From positions 465,920-529,919 of the forward strand of contig NC_018395.1 in assembly GCF_000208865.1 (NCBI RefSeq): a DNA stretch of 64,000 nt, given 5' to 3'. The notes below the pieces were generated by a model, which was not told the DNA's origin, searched no databases, and saw only the letters and a list, made by a program, of their open reading frames with translations. Every line of letters begins with the position of its first letter. Position 1 is the first letter of the stretch. Below are positions 25,270 through 39,229 of the stretch, piece after piece. The DNA is from Neospora caninum Liverpool (lineage: Eukaryota > Apicomplexa > Conoidasida > Eucoccidiorida > Sarcocystidae). A program made the translations under genes and the position numbers.

Positions 25270-28255
25270 CTCGTCGACAGGTGCGGGGGGAGATCACGAG
25301 GGAACCCTCTTCTCTTGAAGAACGGAAAGAAAGGAGGGACGCGAAAAGGGAGATTGCCGCAAAAGCTTAACCGGGGAAGAGACGAAATGCCGATACGAGC
25401 TGCCGCCCAGACGTGCGCGATGCTGAAGAAAGGGAAGAGAGTGTGATGTCAAAGATTGAAGGAGAAAAACAATGTGCACGGTGGTTTCGAAAAGAAGCCT
25501 CTTCTCCGTGTAGGAGAGGAAGAGGCTGGTTTTTAACAACTCGAGAGATTCCCTGGAAGACGCTGTGAAGTGGGCTCGATGGGGGGTAGGCCTTTGGAAT
25601 GAGCTCATCGAAACGAGGGAGTACAGAACTCCGGAGGAATCGCAGAGCGGAAGCAAGTAAGGGAACCTTTTCGAAGAGACGAAAGACTAGGAGAAGTGTG
25701 ACGGACGAAGCCACGCGAATCAGTGTGCAAGGTCACCGAGGAAAAGAGACAGAAGCGCGACAGAGAAAGATGTGTTTTCCTGCTCCGAAGCAGAGGTAGT
25801 CCCTGAGGGCGGGAAAAGGGGAAAGTGGCAACATTTCCGGGGTTGAAAAGCAAAAAAGCCTGAAACGCGTGGGAGTTCTGTCACGTTTTAAGGCTTGTTG
25901 CCACAAAAAAGAAGGGAAAGCAGTCTTTTGTAGCCCAGTGACCTTGTTTGCTGCACCGTCCGCCCTCCATCCTTGAACCCCCGGTGTAGGTACACCGGGC
26001 TCGAACGACGACGCGCGCAGCGAAGCGAGAAAGGGGGGAACTACGAACGGCAAGATCACGAAAATTAACGGAGAACGAGAAGACAGGGTCACGGAGACGG
26101 CAGCAAGCAACACAGCAGACAGGCTTGAACGGGAGCGCGCAGAAGTCCCCTGTTTTCGGGTGCCGTGCAGAAAAAAGCAAGAAGGCGGGAAAAAGCGGAA
26201 GAGCCACGAGGTTTTCGCTGGAAAAATGCGTCTATGCATTCTTTCCATCGTTCATCTCTTGCGCGTCCATCAAGGCACAGACACTTCGCGATTTCCTGGT
26301 TTAAACACAATGTGCGAACTGCAGAGGACACAGCGTGATTCGCTCTACTCCGGCGAGCTCGTACAGCTCGCCGTTCACCCCCCCATCTGGAAGAAAAGAA
26401 CACCAGTCGAGCTCTCGAGCTCTCACCCGCCTCTCTTCTCCTTGCGCACACAGTCTTCACGTACACTTCAGGGGGCCCAACCTAATCCCGTTGTTGTCGC
26501 TTTGTTTCTCTCGCATGTTCTCATTGCCTGCTCATCCTTCTCACTTGCATGTGTGCCTGTTACCCTCCCCTTTCCTCGCTTCTGCGCAGTCCTTTCTGCC
26601 TCACGTGGAACTTGTCCTCTCTTTTCGATCCGACCCCCCGCGAGGGTCTCGCCGTGGCAGAGAGTGTTCCATTCAGGTGTACATACACCCCCTCCCTCTT
26701 CGGGTTTTTGACGGGTTCAGTTCGACTCTGTCCGAATTTTCGGTCGGTCGCGTTTTCTCAGAAAATATCCTGCCGCTTCTGGCCGCCGACTGTCTCTCTG
26801 TTCCGCCCCCCTCGGCCACAATCGCGTTCCTCGCTTTCTCGCCGCGCGTGTAGCTTTTCTCAGCCGCGAGGGTCGTCCTCGCCTATCCCACCCCGTCGTC
26901 TTGCATGCCCGTTTTCCGGGACATGAGGATTCCCTTTTCGCCGCTAGCGGAACTTTACGCGCGAGAACACGCGATACGGCGGTGAAATTTCGCGTTTTCA
27001 TGCCTCGAAACAGGGATATTTCTGTGTGTCTCAGCGCCAGCTTCGCGGTGGTCCCGCCCCCGTGCTGTTCCCCTGAAGAGAGCGCGAAAGTGACACAGCA
27101 CCCGCCTTTTCTCTGCTTTCTTTCTCGGCCGTACAGTTCACTCTCTGCAGATCGTCAGCAGCTCAAACGACTGTGTTCCTTCTACAGGGAACGCGACGAG
27201 GCGCATGCTTGTGTTTCCTCCCAGCCGTGTCACCTCTTTCCGCCCTGCAACTTTCTCTCCCGCTCGCGGGTTGCTCTCCTCTCCTCGGTTTCTTGCCGAA
27301 AGAAGAGGCGCGAAGAAGGCGGTTCTTCGGTTCTTTTTTCCACGTGCTTGGTTGTTTCCTGCGTTGTCGCTTCCCTCCACTGCTGAGGAAAGCTCTTCCC
27401 TTCTTTACACAAAAACAGTTTTTTTCCACTGGCGAGGAAACCTCTTTTCCCGCTCTGTCTGCCTCTTCCTGTCTTCCGCGCTCGCTGTGCCTCTGTTTGT
27501 TTCGTCTCTTCTTCGCTGGAACTTCGTATGCCTTTCCAGAGTCTTGGTGGAACTTCCGACGTGGTTTAAACTTCTGCCTTCTCTTCTCTTTCGTCTTGCT
27601 TTTCGACTGTCTGCGGATACGGCCCGCGTGCTGTCTCCACGCCTGTCTCCTAACTTCGTGCCCCGTCTGCCTCCGCCTCCTGCTTCGGTTTCCCTCCTTT
27701 CCACTCCCTTGCACACCTCTCACCACCCACCCGGGTCCTCACTCTTCCACTGGCCTTTCTGCCGTGTCTTCCGCGCCCCCGAGGCGTCTCCTTTCTTGTT
27801 TCGCGTCTCAGCTCCGGACGCCCGTCGACGTCGCTCTCACGGCGTTCTCTTTGGACCTGTCCTCGGCGCGGGTGTCGCGACACCAGGACCCTGAAGCTGA
27901 CGACAGAGACTAAGACGAAACAACAGAAGCCTAAGCGAGGAACGCGCGCCGGAGCGGAGGCAGAAGAGGAAGAAGCAGGGGACGAGAGGCGACGACGAAT
28001 TCGCGGAAAGGACAAGGAGACGCGTCGGAGAAAACAGTGAAGTGAGGAAAACTAGGGAGACAGAGGAGGAGGGCGACGAAAGGATGAAGCGGAAGCAACT
28101 TGCACGACAGGGGGAGTATTCAGGAAGCTCTTGACTCTTCTCCAGAAGAGACGAGGAGAGAGCATCAAGCGAAGAAGACCGTGTCCTCTTCCCTCCTCAT
28201 CTGTCGCGCAACAAAAATACATCTCAAAAACCTCACACATCCCGGAGAGAAGAGA
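25270..28255. promoter_or_regulatory. Bidirectional promoter and 5' leaders of the Rav1 and CstF-77 genes
   Basis: The two genes are divergent, so both promoters must lie here. The + strand is purine-rich from about 25290 to 26220 and strongly pyrimidine-rich from about 26400 to 27760. Each gene would therefore have a pyrimidine-rich sense leader. The switch zone (about 26220-26400) contains palindrome-like GAGCTC and CTCGAG elements and is the best candidate for the start sites. A TGCATGC heptamer, a known coccidian promoter element, lies at 26902-26908. Open frames through 27173-27913 are a by-product of the C/T-rich leader. The 27900-28190 part is purine-rich and may hold a 5' UTR intron. 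No other gene was found. Confidence 0.55.
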
Positions 28256-30369
28256 ATGTGGGCTGCTGCGGAGACCCCGTCAGGGAGTCTTCCTTCTCGC
28301 TCTGGCGAGAGTGTCCCCCAGAGTCTTCAAACTTCCTCGGAGAATGTCAAGAGCCTCCGGGGCGGCGTCCTAGCGGCGCCTGGCTCAGGGCCGGAGCCGC
28401 GAACAGAGAAGAAGAAAGAGACACCGGCGGAGCGAGCAAGCGTCCTCCAACTCTTCTTCATTTCCCTCGATGGCGTCTTCTCCTCTCCACCCGGCACTCC
28501 TGGGAAAAAGGGCGAGAATGAGAGAGGCGAGAACTCCGGCCCGGGAGCGGATCGGAAAAAACAGCGAGTTGCTCCCGCAGGCGACGTGACCATGGAAGAC
28601 GCGGCGGCAACAGAGACAGAAAAGGTGCAAGAACAAGCGACTGAAATCGACCAAGACGGAGACCAAGTTGCCGCCATGGCACTGGAGGCGCGACTCCAAC
28701 TCAACCCGTTCGACGCAGCAGCATGGGATGCGCTTCTCGAGGTACAGACAGAAGAAGGCACAACACGCAGCGATACAAAGAGACGCGCTGTTCACAAATG
28801 TGTACAAAGACACATTGACTGTGTTCATGTATATCTGAAGTCCGACATCGACGCGTGGGTAGTTTTCTCTGCATTTAATGAAAATCGAGATGGCGTGACA
28901 ATTTTCGACGTGACGGTGGTAACGCGGGTGTTTTGGAAGGTAAGATGTGTGTGTGATTTCGTCTTTGCGTTTCGTCCTTTTCTGTCGTCGTGCCATGATG
29001 CCATCCCGCCTTTTGCCGGTCTCTTTGTGCTCTTCGTTGTCGGCTCGACCTGCGAGCCCGTCAAATGCACTCGCAATCTCGCCAACCTTGTGTTTTTCGC
29101 CTGCCTTCTTCTCAGTCATGCTCTCTTATTTTTCTTCCTGTCTCAGATGAACGAGAGCAGCGAACTGTACGAGCGCGTCTTGGCGAGCTTCCCGACGAGT
29201 GTGAATTACTGGAGGCGCTACGCGGAGTTTTGCTACCGAACGGGGAAACTTCAGGCGGCCTCTGCAGTGTACAGACGCTGCATTTATGCCTGTCCCCACT
29301 TAGGTACGATTCCACATCCCGTTTCGCGTGGTCAGCAGTCCCGGCCCTGCGTAACGGGGCCCAGATGGACACTTTGGTGCAGGGGTTCCCGGTCGTAGGA
29401 CGTGCATGCGTTGGTGAGCCCCTCTTTGGAGCCTTTCCCCTTTCACTTTCATTCTCCAAGACCGGGGTCGTCGGCTCTGTGCCACGCCGGGCTGTTCTCC
29501 CTTCCACCGGAGTCCCCACTATCTTCTTCCGTCTCGTTCGTCTTGTTCTCCTTCTTGTTCCCTTTCTTCTTGTTCCCCTTCACCTTCTTATCCGTGCTTC
29601 GCGTCGTTCCTTGCTAGTTCCATTCTTTTCGTGCCTCTCTCAACTCGCTCACAGTGTCCCTGGGAGCCATGGACCGCTCTGGTTCTTTCTCTCTCCCTTT
29701 CTCTGTCCCTTTGCGGCTGTTTGAATTGCCTGCGGGTTATCTCTCCTGTGGGGTCTTGCAGATCTCTGGCTCTCGTACCTTCGCTTCCTCTATCGAGTGG
29801 GAAGTCTTCAGGACTTCGTTCAGAATCTCCGCAGGGCTGCCGACAAGGTGAGGCGGCCCGTTCGCCGGTGTGTGTCGCTGAGAGGGTTTGCCTTTTGTGT
29901 CCGACAACCTCAGAGAAACGTTACAAGAACTTTTCGTGGAAGCATAACATTCTGGGGAGTATTTTCGACGAGCTGGGCTTCTGGGACTCGAAGCCAACGC
30001 CCGGGAGGCCTCAGGTCTTAGACGTGACGCCTGCATGCAGCGATGGCTCTGCATGGGTCTTGGCATATCTTGAGAGAACGATATAGACATATATACATAT
30101 ACAACTATATATATATATATATATGCCTATATGTGTGTGCATGTGTTTATATGTATTTGCGCGTATCCTTAATATGCGTATGTGCATATAGGTATATATC
30201 CATGCATGAACGTGCGTGTGGAGTCTCTGACGGGTATGAGTCTCGTTTTACTCCTGTCTCTTTGTGGGTGCATGTCTCGAAGGCCACATCCGCATACTCC
30301 ATATATATATATATATATTTGTATATATATATATATATATTTGTATATATATATATATATATTTGTATG

Positions 30370-30402
<33 letters not shown>

Positions 30403-33400
30403 GTATGCTTGTAGTGTCGATTGAGATGCTTGGATTCCATCTCCGGGGAGTCTCATCCCTGCGTCTCGCTCTCTCCAGGTCGGTGAGGTCTCCCACTTGC
30501 ATCGCTTCCTCCTTATTTTATCTTCTTCACTTGTGCGTTCTCGCTTTCTCTCGCGTTTTCCCGTTCCTCACAACTGCCTTTCTGCTTCTTTGCTCCTTGC
30601 CGTTCAGGTCGGGTTTTGCCATCGCTCTGCGCCTCTCTGGATGGAGCTGCTAGCGCTGTACATTCGCGTTCACAACACCCTTTTGCTGCTGAAGGGAAAC
30701 ACACAAGGCCTGCTTTCCGCGCCTAACATCCCGGTACGTTTTCCCGGTTCTGGCTAGCGACGAAGCGCGCCTGCCGAGGACACAGAAGACTGCACAAAAA
30801 TTCACGTAGCGCTCTGCATCTAATCAGACATGCATATGTGCGAATGCTCATGCATGGGCATGTCGATAGACACGCGTATAGGCACACGTTTATACATGTG
30901 TGAATATGTGTGCGAATCCCTGTTTTTCCCTCCCTATGTATGTGTATGCAAATTTTGGTATTGCAGATGTCTGCAATCTATATGCTGCGCATTTTCGTAC
31001 GTGAACAGGCAACGCATATGTTTTGATTGTTGGGTTGTGGCAGCCGTCATGCCTACCCTCTTTGCTCCTCACGTCTCGCAAGTTTGTCGCAGCAATACCC
31101 GTGCGTCGAGCGCGTTTCCCTATCGTTTTTCGTCACCTCTGCAACGTGTTTCAGGGAAGCACGGCTGCGGGCCTTTCCCCGACGCCGCTCCTCGCCTCGG
31201 AGGCCGAACAGCGCAGCTTCTGTCGACCCATGAGTGCGACTGTGGGTCCGCTCTCAGAGAAGCTTTCCGACGTAAATGTGCTGCGAACCGCGTTCCAACA
31301 GGTGAGGCAGGTTTTCACCGAAACGGATGCAAAGTGTTTCCTCTCGACACAGACAAGGTCGACGCTGGTGTCCACGGCGGCTCGAGAGCCCGCGGCTTCG
31401 CCCTCCAGCCCGTGCCCGGCATCGGCAGACCGTCTGCCGCGTGCCTCGAGAGTCCTTTCTTCTACAGACAGTCCGTTCGCGTCTCGCCTGTGCCTCGATA
31501 AAGGGGGTCTCGGCTGGGGGGAAGAGAGTGCGTGTCTGCGTGCAGAACTTTTCTCTCGCCTGTGTTTCCGCGACCTTTTTGTCGAATGTGGTGAATGTCA
31601 GGACGCGAGGGCGTAGCTCTGTGTGTCTCGCTGGTGTCTGCTTTTCTCTCTGCTTCTTTCGGATGTCGCGAATGGCCTCTCGTTTCACCCGGTTGCTTTG
31701 CCCCCGATCACGTTCCTTTCCACAGCTTCCTTCTCTTCTTTGTGTGGTTCTTTTCGTCGCTTTTTCGATTTACCGCTATCGTTTGTCTCCCCATGCTGAT
31801 CGTCCCACGGCTCTGCAGTGTCTCTCCACCGCGATCGACGGCCTGGACGGCGTCTGGGCCGCCTACTGCGCCTTCGAAACCGCTGTCGGCGCCAACAACA
31901 CACAGCTGGCCGCGAAGTTAACTGGCGAGATGGAGGCGCACTACGATGCATCGAAACACGCCTACCAGGTAGCCACAGGAAAGGAAATGTCGAAACGGAG
32001 GACACCGACCAATCCACAGCTCAGCACCTGATCCATACTTGGTCCATACTTGGACACACACGACTAGACATGCATTGAACCTGTACATGCACTCATACAT
32101 CATATGCATATACACACACTGATATTCTTATACACTTCTGTACATATTTAGTAGATCACATGATGGATCAGCTGAGGTTCATTTATATCTTTGCTGGCGC
32201 ACGCAGAGGGCTTTGGGACGTAGAAACTTGGAGCGAAGAGCACGCGCGTTCAGAGAAAAGGGAACACAGCGGACGCATGCAGTGACTTGAGTATTGTTGG
32301 AGCCCGAGTTATATATACATCTCTGTATACATACATATTTATGCATATATATATATATATATATAAATATGTATATGTATATATGTATATATATATATAT
32401 TTACGCATGCATTTACGCATATATATATATATATGAGTTAATTTCATCGTAAATGAGCTGCTTGTCTCGTGTGTCTTGGCTGCTGCAGGAGATTGTGCGT
32501 CTGACGAGGCACATCGACCCCGCCATGCTGGCGGTGCCGCTCCACGAGGCTGTGAAGACTGAGCAGGTACACCGCAGAAGAGGGGCGTTTCTTGTCTCGG
32601 GGCGAGGCCTCTGTTGCGGCGCTCCTTTTCCTCTGCTTTGCCAGCTGCTGTCTGGTGCTGCGGTCTCGGGGCTCTCCCCCTTGCACGGGCAGACCACGGC
32701 GAATGCCTCGTCGCGCTCTCCATCTCCGCTCGTGTTTCGCTTCCGCGCCTTTTCACACGAGAGAAGTCTCTGCGTCCTTTGCATGCGTCTGGCACTGCCT
32801 TTATGCCACCCTTTCGCAGTTTCCACTCACGGTCTTTTCCCGGGCCCCTAAGGATGACGCACGGCGCCGACACTATCTGTCTATATGCGTACATGTATGC
32901 ATGCACGTATCCGTCTACAGACATCCGTTTGCGACCTGCCAGTGCTTGTCATCGGCCGAGATGGGCGGTTCGAGTCGCCTTTTTGTTTGCTGTCTCGGCT
33001 CTTCTTTTGCAGGTACAGGTCCAGCTGGAAGCCTGGCGCGCTCTCCTCCGCTACGAGAAGCGAAATCCCCTGCGTCTTCAAGCAAGTCCTTTGCTGCGAC
33101 GCCTCACACACCTTTTCCAAGGGTGTCTGCTGAGCTGCGCCTTCGTTGCGGATTTCTGGGCGGAATTCTTTCAGCTCCTCCTCGCCCACAATCACCCCCA
33201 CAAAGGTGCGGCGCGGACGGTGTCTTCAGAACACACGGAAAGCGAGCAGAGAACAGAAAACAGAAAGGAAACAGAGGCTGCCAAAGAAGCGAACACCAAA
33301 CGAGGGAGACGGAGCGACGAACGCTAGGGAAGATGAAGGAGAAGAAGAGAGCTACGGAGGAAAGCAAGAGGCGGAAGTATTTGGGACATAGATATCGCAG

Positions 33401-36400
33401 TCCTGTTCGTGAAGGCTTCTCACCTTGGTCTGACAGGAGACGCATGGACCGTGAAGCGCTTCTGTGGAAACGTCCCTTCTAGCTGTCACCTTTCGTCTTG
33501 TCACATTGACGTGCTTTTCAACTTTCACGTCGGGTCGCGATGGACCCCCGCATCTCACAGGAGCTGAGCGAGAAGCTCCTGCAGATATACGTATATATAT
33601 ATATATTTATACATATATGTAGACTTACGTATATGCACATCCACGGGTATGTTTGTACGTACATATGTGTATATCGGATGTGGAGGTGTGTACCTTTGTT
33701 GGTTTTTGTTAACGCGCATGTTGGTAGGCATGCGGGTTTGAATGGATTTGGGTTCTTGTGCGTGTCTTGTGGTGCGCAGCGGTGGCGGTTTTGCGCCGAG
33801 CCATCGAGCAGTTCCTTCCAGATGACGGTAGGCTGTTCGTTCCTCGTGTCAGTGCATCGTCTCTTTGTCAGTGTCTCGCGAGGAGCGAGTGCTTCTCTTC
33901 TGTCCGGTCTCTTGTCGCACAACCCTGCGGAGTAAGCAGCGAGGACCGTCGTCGCATGTTCTGCGGACTCGCAGGTTTCCTGTGATGGCACTTTGTCTCC
34001 GAAGAGAGAGAGGAGAGGCCGAGGACACGCGACCCTCTCTGGGCTATCGGCCGGAGTTTCCCCTCCTGTGCTGGAGACGAGAAACGAGGCTTTCGTTTGC
34101 GTACGCGCACGCATCTCTACGCGCCGGGCTCCGTGTCCCTCGCTACGCACACGCGGGGAGCTGTGCACGGATCTGACAACACCGAGAGAGGCGACGTCCT
34201 CATCCCACGTGCCCGCACAAAAGCGCTGGTCTCTACATTCGTCACGAACTTTGAAGAACTGTTGCAGGGCGGCGGAATCCAAGCACGCATAAGCGTGCGT
34301 AGGTCGTGTAAACAGATGTCTCTATCTATCTATCTACATATATATATATATATATAAGCGTGTAAGTGGGTGCATATGTGCGAGTATCAGCAGTCTCTTT
34401 TGTGTTTTTCAGAACTTCTCCAGCTGGTTTTGGCGGATTTCCTCGAGAGCCGGCGGTTGGTGAACGCTGCGGACGCGGTGTACCGCTCCGCCTTGGCCGT
34501 GCAGGCGCAGCTGCAGTCGGCGCCTTCTCCGCTGTCTCCTCTCGCCGAGACAGTTCAAGACGGAGGCCGGAACGGGCCCGGAGACAGCCCCGCAGGCCTC
34601 GCATCGGCTGTCATGCTGATTCGTTACTTGGACTTTATTCGGAGGACGCATGTGAGTGACTGCTTGTGCTCAAAAAAGGGGCGTCGGCAAAGAAAGACGA
34701 GTCGGTCTCGGAGAGCACATCTCACCAGACTTGTCCCTTTGGCAGTCTCCGTTTTGCGTGTCTCTGCGTTCTGTCCATCGCCTTGCGGGGGTGTTTGGTG
34801 TGCGAGCGAAAGCCAACCGACAGCGGTCTTCTGTCTCGTGTGTCCTCGGGCGATCGCTTCGTTTCCAGGCGCCCATGCACCCGGAAGAGACAAACCGCTC
34901 ACAGTCGCACGCCTTGCAAGGGTCTCTGCTGGGACGAACGCTCCGCCTTCAGAACTGTGGACGGGCCCCGAGAGAAAAAACTCAGAGACGCGAGGGCGCA
35001 CAGCTTTTGGCTCGCCGTCCACACTTTTGGCAAATAGCGGGGGAGCGCCGCCTTTGCACGTAGTGTCTCCACGCGGCACAGACGAGCGATCGTGGGCGAC
35101 AGGGGGAGATTCTGGACAGGGGAATGCTTCCCCCAGACCAGGCACCTATCTCTGTCGTTTGATTACCGGTTCCTGTAGATGCTTCTCTCTCTCTGCTATC
35201 TCTCTTCGACGCTCTGATGGACAGGAGCGTCTCAGGCACGCTGCACGTAACAGCCGGTTGACTCGTGACCAAGTCGCATGCATGTGCTGTGCGTGATACC
35301 CAGGAAGGAACCACTCTTCGCGCTTCGCAAAGGCGCCCGTCGCACGTGTCTCTGTTCGTTTCTTGTATAAACCTTTCACGCCTCCCCAGCCCGTGCACCG
35401 CTCAGCTCCCTGTGCACCACAACCATCTGTATGTATTGTATCGATATTTGCCTATACATATATATATATATATATACGCAGGTCTACCTGCATGTGGACA
35501 TATGTATATATATATATATATACAGATAGATAGATACAGGGCGAGTGCAAAGATCGGAAGGGAACGGGAAATCAGGGAGGGCCTTCGTGTTCTTTCTGTT
35601 TCGGGGTACTAGGAACCCACCGTAGTTTTTCGAAGCCGACAAAGCGCCTCAACTATACCCGCTCGGGCGTTCGGTTTCACTTTCTGAGCGCGAGGGGCAA
35701 CGCGGTGAAGCCTTCGCGAAGGTGCGTGCATTCCCGCTATTAAAAGAACCAGATAGGCGCCCGACGGGATGCGCCGGTGATCCTGTCGGTAACTGGGGGG
35801 GTGTAGCCAGGAGGAGAGAAACAGAGAGGCACGGAGGGGGAAGGCAAGCGCGGCCAACGCCCGTGTCTTCCTGTGGAAGTCGCGCGCGGTTTTGAAGGAA
35901 ACGTGCGGACGTCTCTTTCTGTCCACCTCACTGCGGCTGAGACAAGGAGGGGGGTAGACGGGGAGGAAACGGTTGCAGTGAGAGGGAGGCAGAGAGAATG
36001 AGGAGGGAAGGGGATCCAGAAGAGAGGAGGCATGCGTGAACAAAATAGCGCGGTCTGTTTTCCTTGTTGCTTTCTTTTTCCATGGCGAGCAAATGCGTGT
36101 CGTGGGCGAGCCCAGGGTCCAGTCGCGGTAGATCGGTGCGCACGCACAAAATGACCGCGTCTTCGAGCGGGGAGCCGGGCGGGTACAACGCAGAAAGACT
36201 GTTTTCTCCAGCGAGACAGGCCTTTTCTCGCCTGCCTTCGTGTCGCAACTCGTGCCGTATTCTTCAGTAGAAGACCCGCACACTGTGCGTGAAACGGTCC
36301 AGCAGCTGTGTGGAAGCGCAGAAAGCTCGTCTCTGCCGTTTAGAGTGTCGGATGTTTCATCTTTACAGTCTCGGGAGATTTTGCGCGTTTCACATCGCGC

Positions 36401-36531
36401 GGCCCCGAGCGTACGAAGTCAACTGTCCACCGTAAAGCCGACGCTGCTCCCGGGAACATACGCACATGCGCCGAACATTATCTAAACGGTTGCTCATGTA
36501 CATCCGTGCATCCACGCTCATATGTAATGCA

Positions 36532-36569
<38 letters not shown>

Positions 36570-39195
36570 GTTGTTTGTGCCTATAGATCCAAGATGAAGA
36601 TTTGTACATGGGGGAGAATGTTTATTGTGTCCACGAGGGCGAGTGTGGCTAGTCGTAGACGCCAGCCTGGTCTGTGTGCCTTCTGGAGTGAGTCGCCTGA
36701 GACTCCCAGGATGAAAGGCGACCTGAAATGGCCATTCACGATCTGTTCGATCTCTCGGCGTGCCTCTCCATGTACACCGTAGATTCGCACTCGAGGCGAC
36801 GTCGAGAGACAGAGAGGTGTGGGCGGTGGGAGCTTTGTCAGCTTGCTTTCCCTAGTTCTTCAGCTGGCCGAGACGTCCCCCGGCAGTGTGGCGGCTCTGG
36901 GAAAAGGCGCGGAACCCCCGATTTCTGTGCAAAGATACTGTGTGCATGTTTCCGGTTTTGCCTCTACGCATATTCGTAAACGGCGGGTCTTGGCGTGCCT
37001 CAGGCGTCCTCTTCCTGGCTGTCTCCTTTTTCTTGAGACAAAACTTGCCCGGGTGAACTCTCGGGGGACGGGCCCTCTCGCGAGCGCGCGAAGCGACGCA
37101 AGCGGTGCCCTGTGTTGAATGCGGCTCCAGAACTGTCGTTCTCAGAGCCACCGTCTTCATTTCGTTTCCTATCAGCATACCCACGCCTATATGCATTTGT
37201 GTTCCTAACGCGTGCGGCCTTCTTATAACGGTTCCCTCGAGGCCTGGCGCATGCTGACTCGGCCGTATCGAGACGCTCCGTCACTCAGACGCAGCTTCTT
37301 AAGTGCATTGCTTTTTCAGTGAGCGTTTTTTCGTTCCGTTTGGATTCTGTTTCCGCGTCGTCTCCATAGCCCACCCGTCATACCTTCGCCCCGCTTGTTT
37401 GTCTGGTGTGTGTCCGCGTCCGACTCTTTCCCGCAGGGCGAGACGGTGTGGCGGGCGAGCTTCTACGAGATGGCCAAGGTCCCGCAGGGATGCCCGTGGG
37501 AAGTTTTCCTGGCCTATGCCCAGGCGGAGTGGCGCATCTACCGCTCAGAAACAAATGCCTTGCGCGCTCTACGAATCGCGTATCTCCGGTACCGGCTTCA
37601 TGTCCACTTTCTGGTCGCCTATGTCGACTTCCTGGTCGGCATCGGCCGTTTAGATGGTGAGGCAAACGCATGGCAGCGCAGACCGCAGCCCGCCGCCACG
37701 CTCGCCGGATCGACAGAGGCAAAGATGAACCTAAGGTTCGCATTCCCTCCGCGGACGTGTGTCTCTCTGGTCTTAAGATACGGAGCCGGCCAAATAGAGA
37801 TCGTTTCAGTGGAAAAAGATCTCTTCAGGATTCTCAAAGCACGTGTATGTACGCGCGCTTCGAGCATCTGTATCGATGTGTAGATGCTCTCCGGACTTAG
37901 GGCGGAAAGTGCCGACGTATTCCGTGGAGTTGGAGCCAATCCAGCATGTATTGGGTTCTTCAGAAGCGGCGCCTTGCGCTAAAGGAGTGGAGAAGATATC
38001 CACTGCATTCACTCAGATATGCGTCAATCGATCGAGACGCCAGCATGCCGTGGCGCGAGCACCTCTGCCAAGTGTCTGTGTGTGTGCGCCCGCGACACGC
38101 GAAAAAAAACCGTGCCGTCCGTGAATCTTCTCCGTTTTGCTCGGTGGTGTGTCTTGTCCGGACGCAGCTGCCCGAGAACTGTTCCGGATTTCCGTCTGTA
38201 CTCTGCAAAGAGAGAAAGGGACTGGAAGTGCCTTGCTGTGGCGCAAATGGATTCGTCTCGAGCTGCGCTATGGCGACATGTAGGTCCTCACTCCTCTTGT
38301 GTTTGGAAGGGTCTGTGACACGGAAATAGCTGATCTCTGTGCGAAGGGGGCTCTTGTAACTCTTGTATCCGGATGACCCAAGTCACAAAGAGAGCTTCTG
38401 TGTGCGCGTTTTTCCCTCGCTGTCGTTTGGTGTCGCCCCGTCCCCCCGGCGGTCTTTGTGGCCTCTCCTCTTTCCGACCTTCTACGTTTCTGCCCGTCAC
38501 ATTCCTTCGTCTCGTCCTCCGTCAGCTCTTTTAGTCCTCGTTTGTTCTGCGTGCGTGTTCCCTCCCCCCGCTTTTTTTTTACTCTGAATGGAATTCTCTG
38601 TGTCGTGGATCCGCGTCAACCGGATTAAGACGAGAGAAGCCTACGCCTGCTTCCCTCGTCTTCCGTCTCTCTCCCTTCAGGTCAACACTCCAGGGGGTGA
38701 TCCATTTACGCGCCCAGCAGCGGGCGCAGCTGTCCCTGGATGACGCGAGCCTGCTGCAGTCTTCGGTGGAGCTCGACGGCGCGCCTCTTGGTGCCTCTGG
38801 GGCGGGGCTGCCTTCCGGGGAGGCTGCAAGTCGCCATCGAGCAGAGATGGCTGTCCTCTGCAACAGAAACTCAGTCGCGCATGCTGAGGGCGGCGGCAAA
38901 GAGAAAGGCGCCGACGCGACGACGGTCGAAAAGGACGATGTGGCGCGAGCGAAAGTTGCTGTCCGGAAACGCCAGTTCATGGGCGGAGGTAAATGCAGAG
39001 ACGGCAGCTGTTGCCAAGAGAGAAAGAGACACCGTCAGTCCGTTGCGACCGTGGATGCCCCGTCTCCACAGAGATGCATTGACTGACGTCGTTTTTACAG
39101 AGTGTCATGATGCGTTTTACGCTCCTGATACGCGGTCAAATCCGGGAGTCAAGTGGTACGGACAGTGGTAATGTGGCGTCTGATGTACGTTTCTT

Positions 39196-39229
<34 letters not shown>

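Larger units (their letters stand above)
34652..37436 (+). other. Large CstF-77 intron, 2.8 kb
   Basis: This intron separates 'IRRTH' from 'GETVWRAS' in the HAT array and is much longer than the others in the gene. It contains (TA)n tracts at 35457-35523 and 36531-36566. A non-repetitive block at about 35600-36480 is purine-rich on + in its middle and leaves open frames on the - strand (35609-36283). I recognise no protein domain or transposon in it. Confidence 0.7.

Noticed and set aside
27173..27913. Two overlapping ~230-246-codon open frames on + (27205-27894 and 27173-27913)
   Set aside because: Both come from the same C/T-rich leader, where stop codons are rare. The peptides are Phe/Leu/Ser/Pro/Arg repeats with no domain, and the region lies directly upstream of the CstF-77 start.
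30147..30456. Tyr/Ile-repeat frames (30147-30440 and neighbours)
   Set aside because: They are translations of the TA microsatellite, not proteins.
32940..33000. A GGTTCGAGTC word resembling a tRNA T-loop
   Set aside because: No matching acceptor stem, D-arm or anticodon arm can be drawn around it.
38681..38740. A frameshift in CstF-77 at the G5 run before exon 13
   Set aside because: Using the 35-base exon 37810-37844 and the acceptor at 38693 restores the frame without any sequence error, so a break is not needed.
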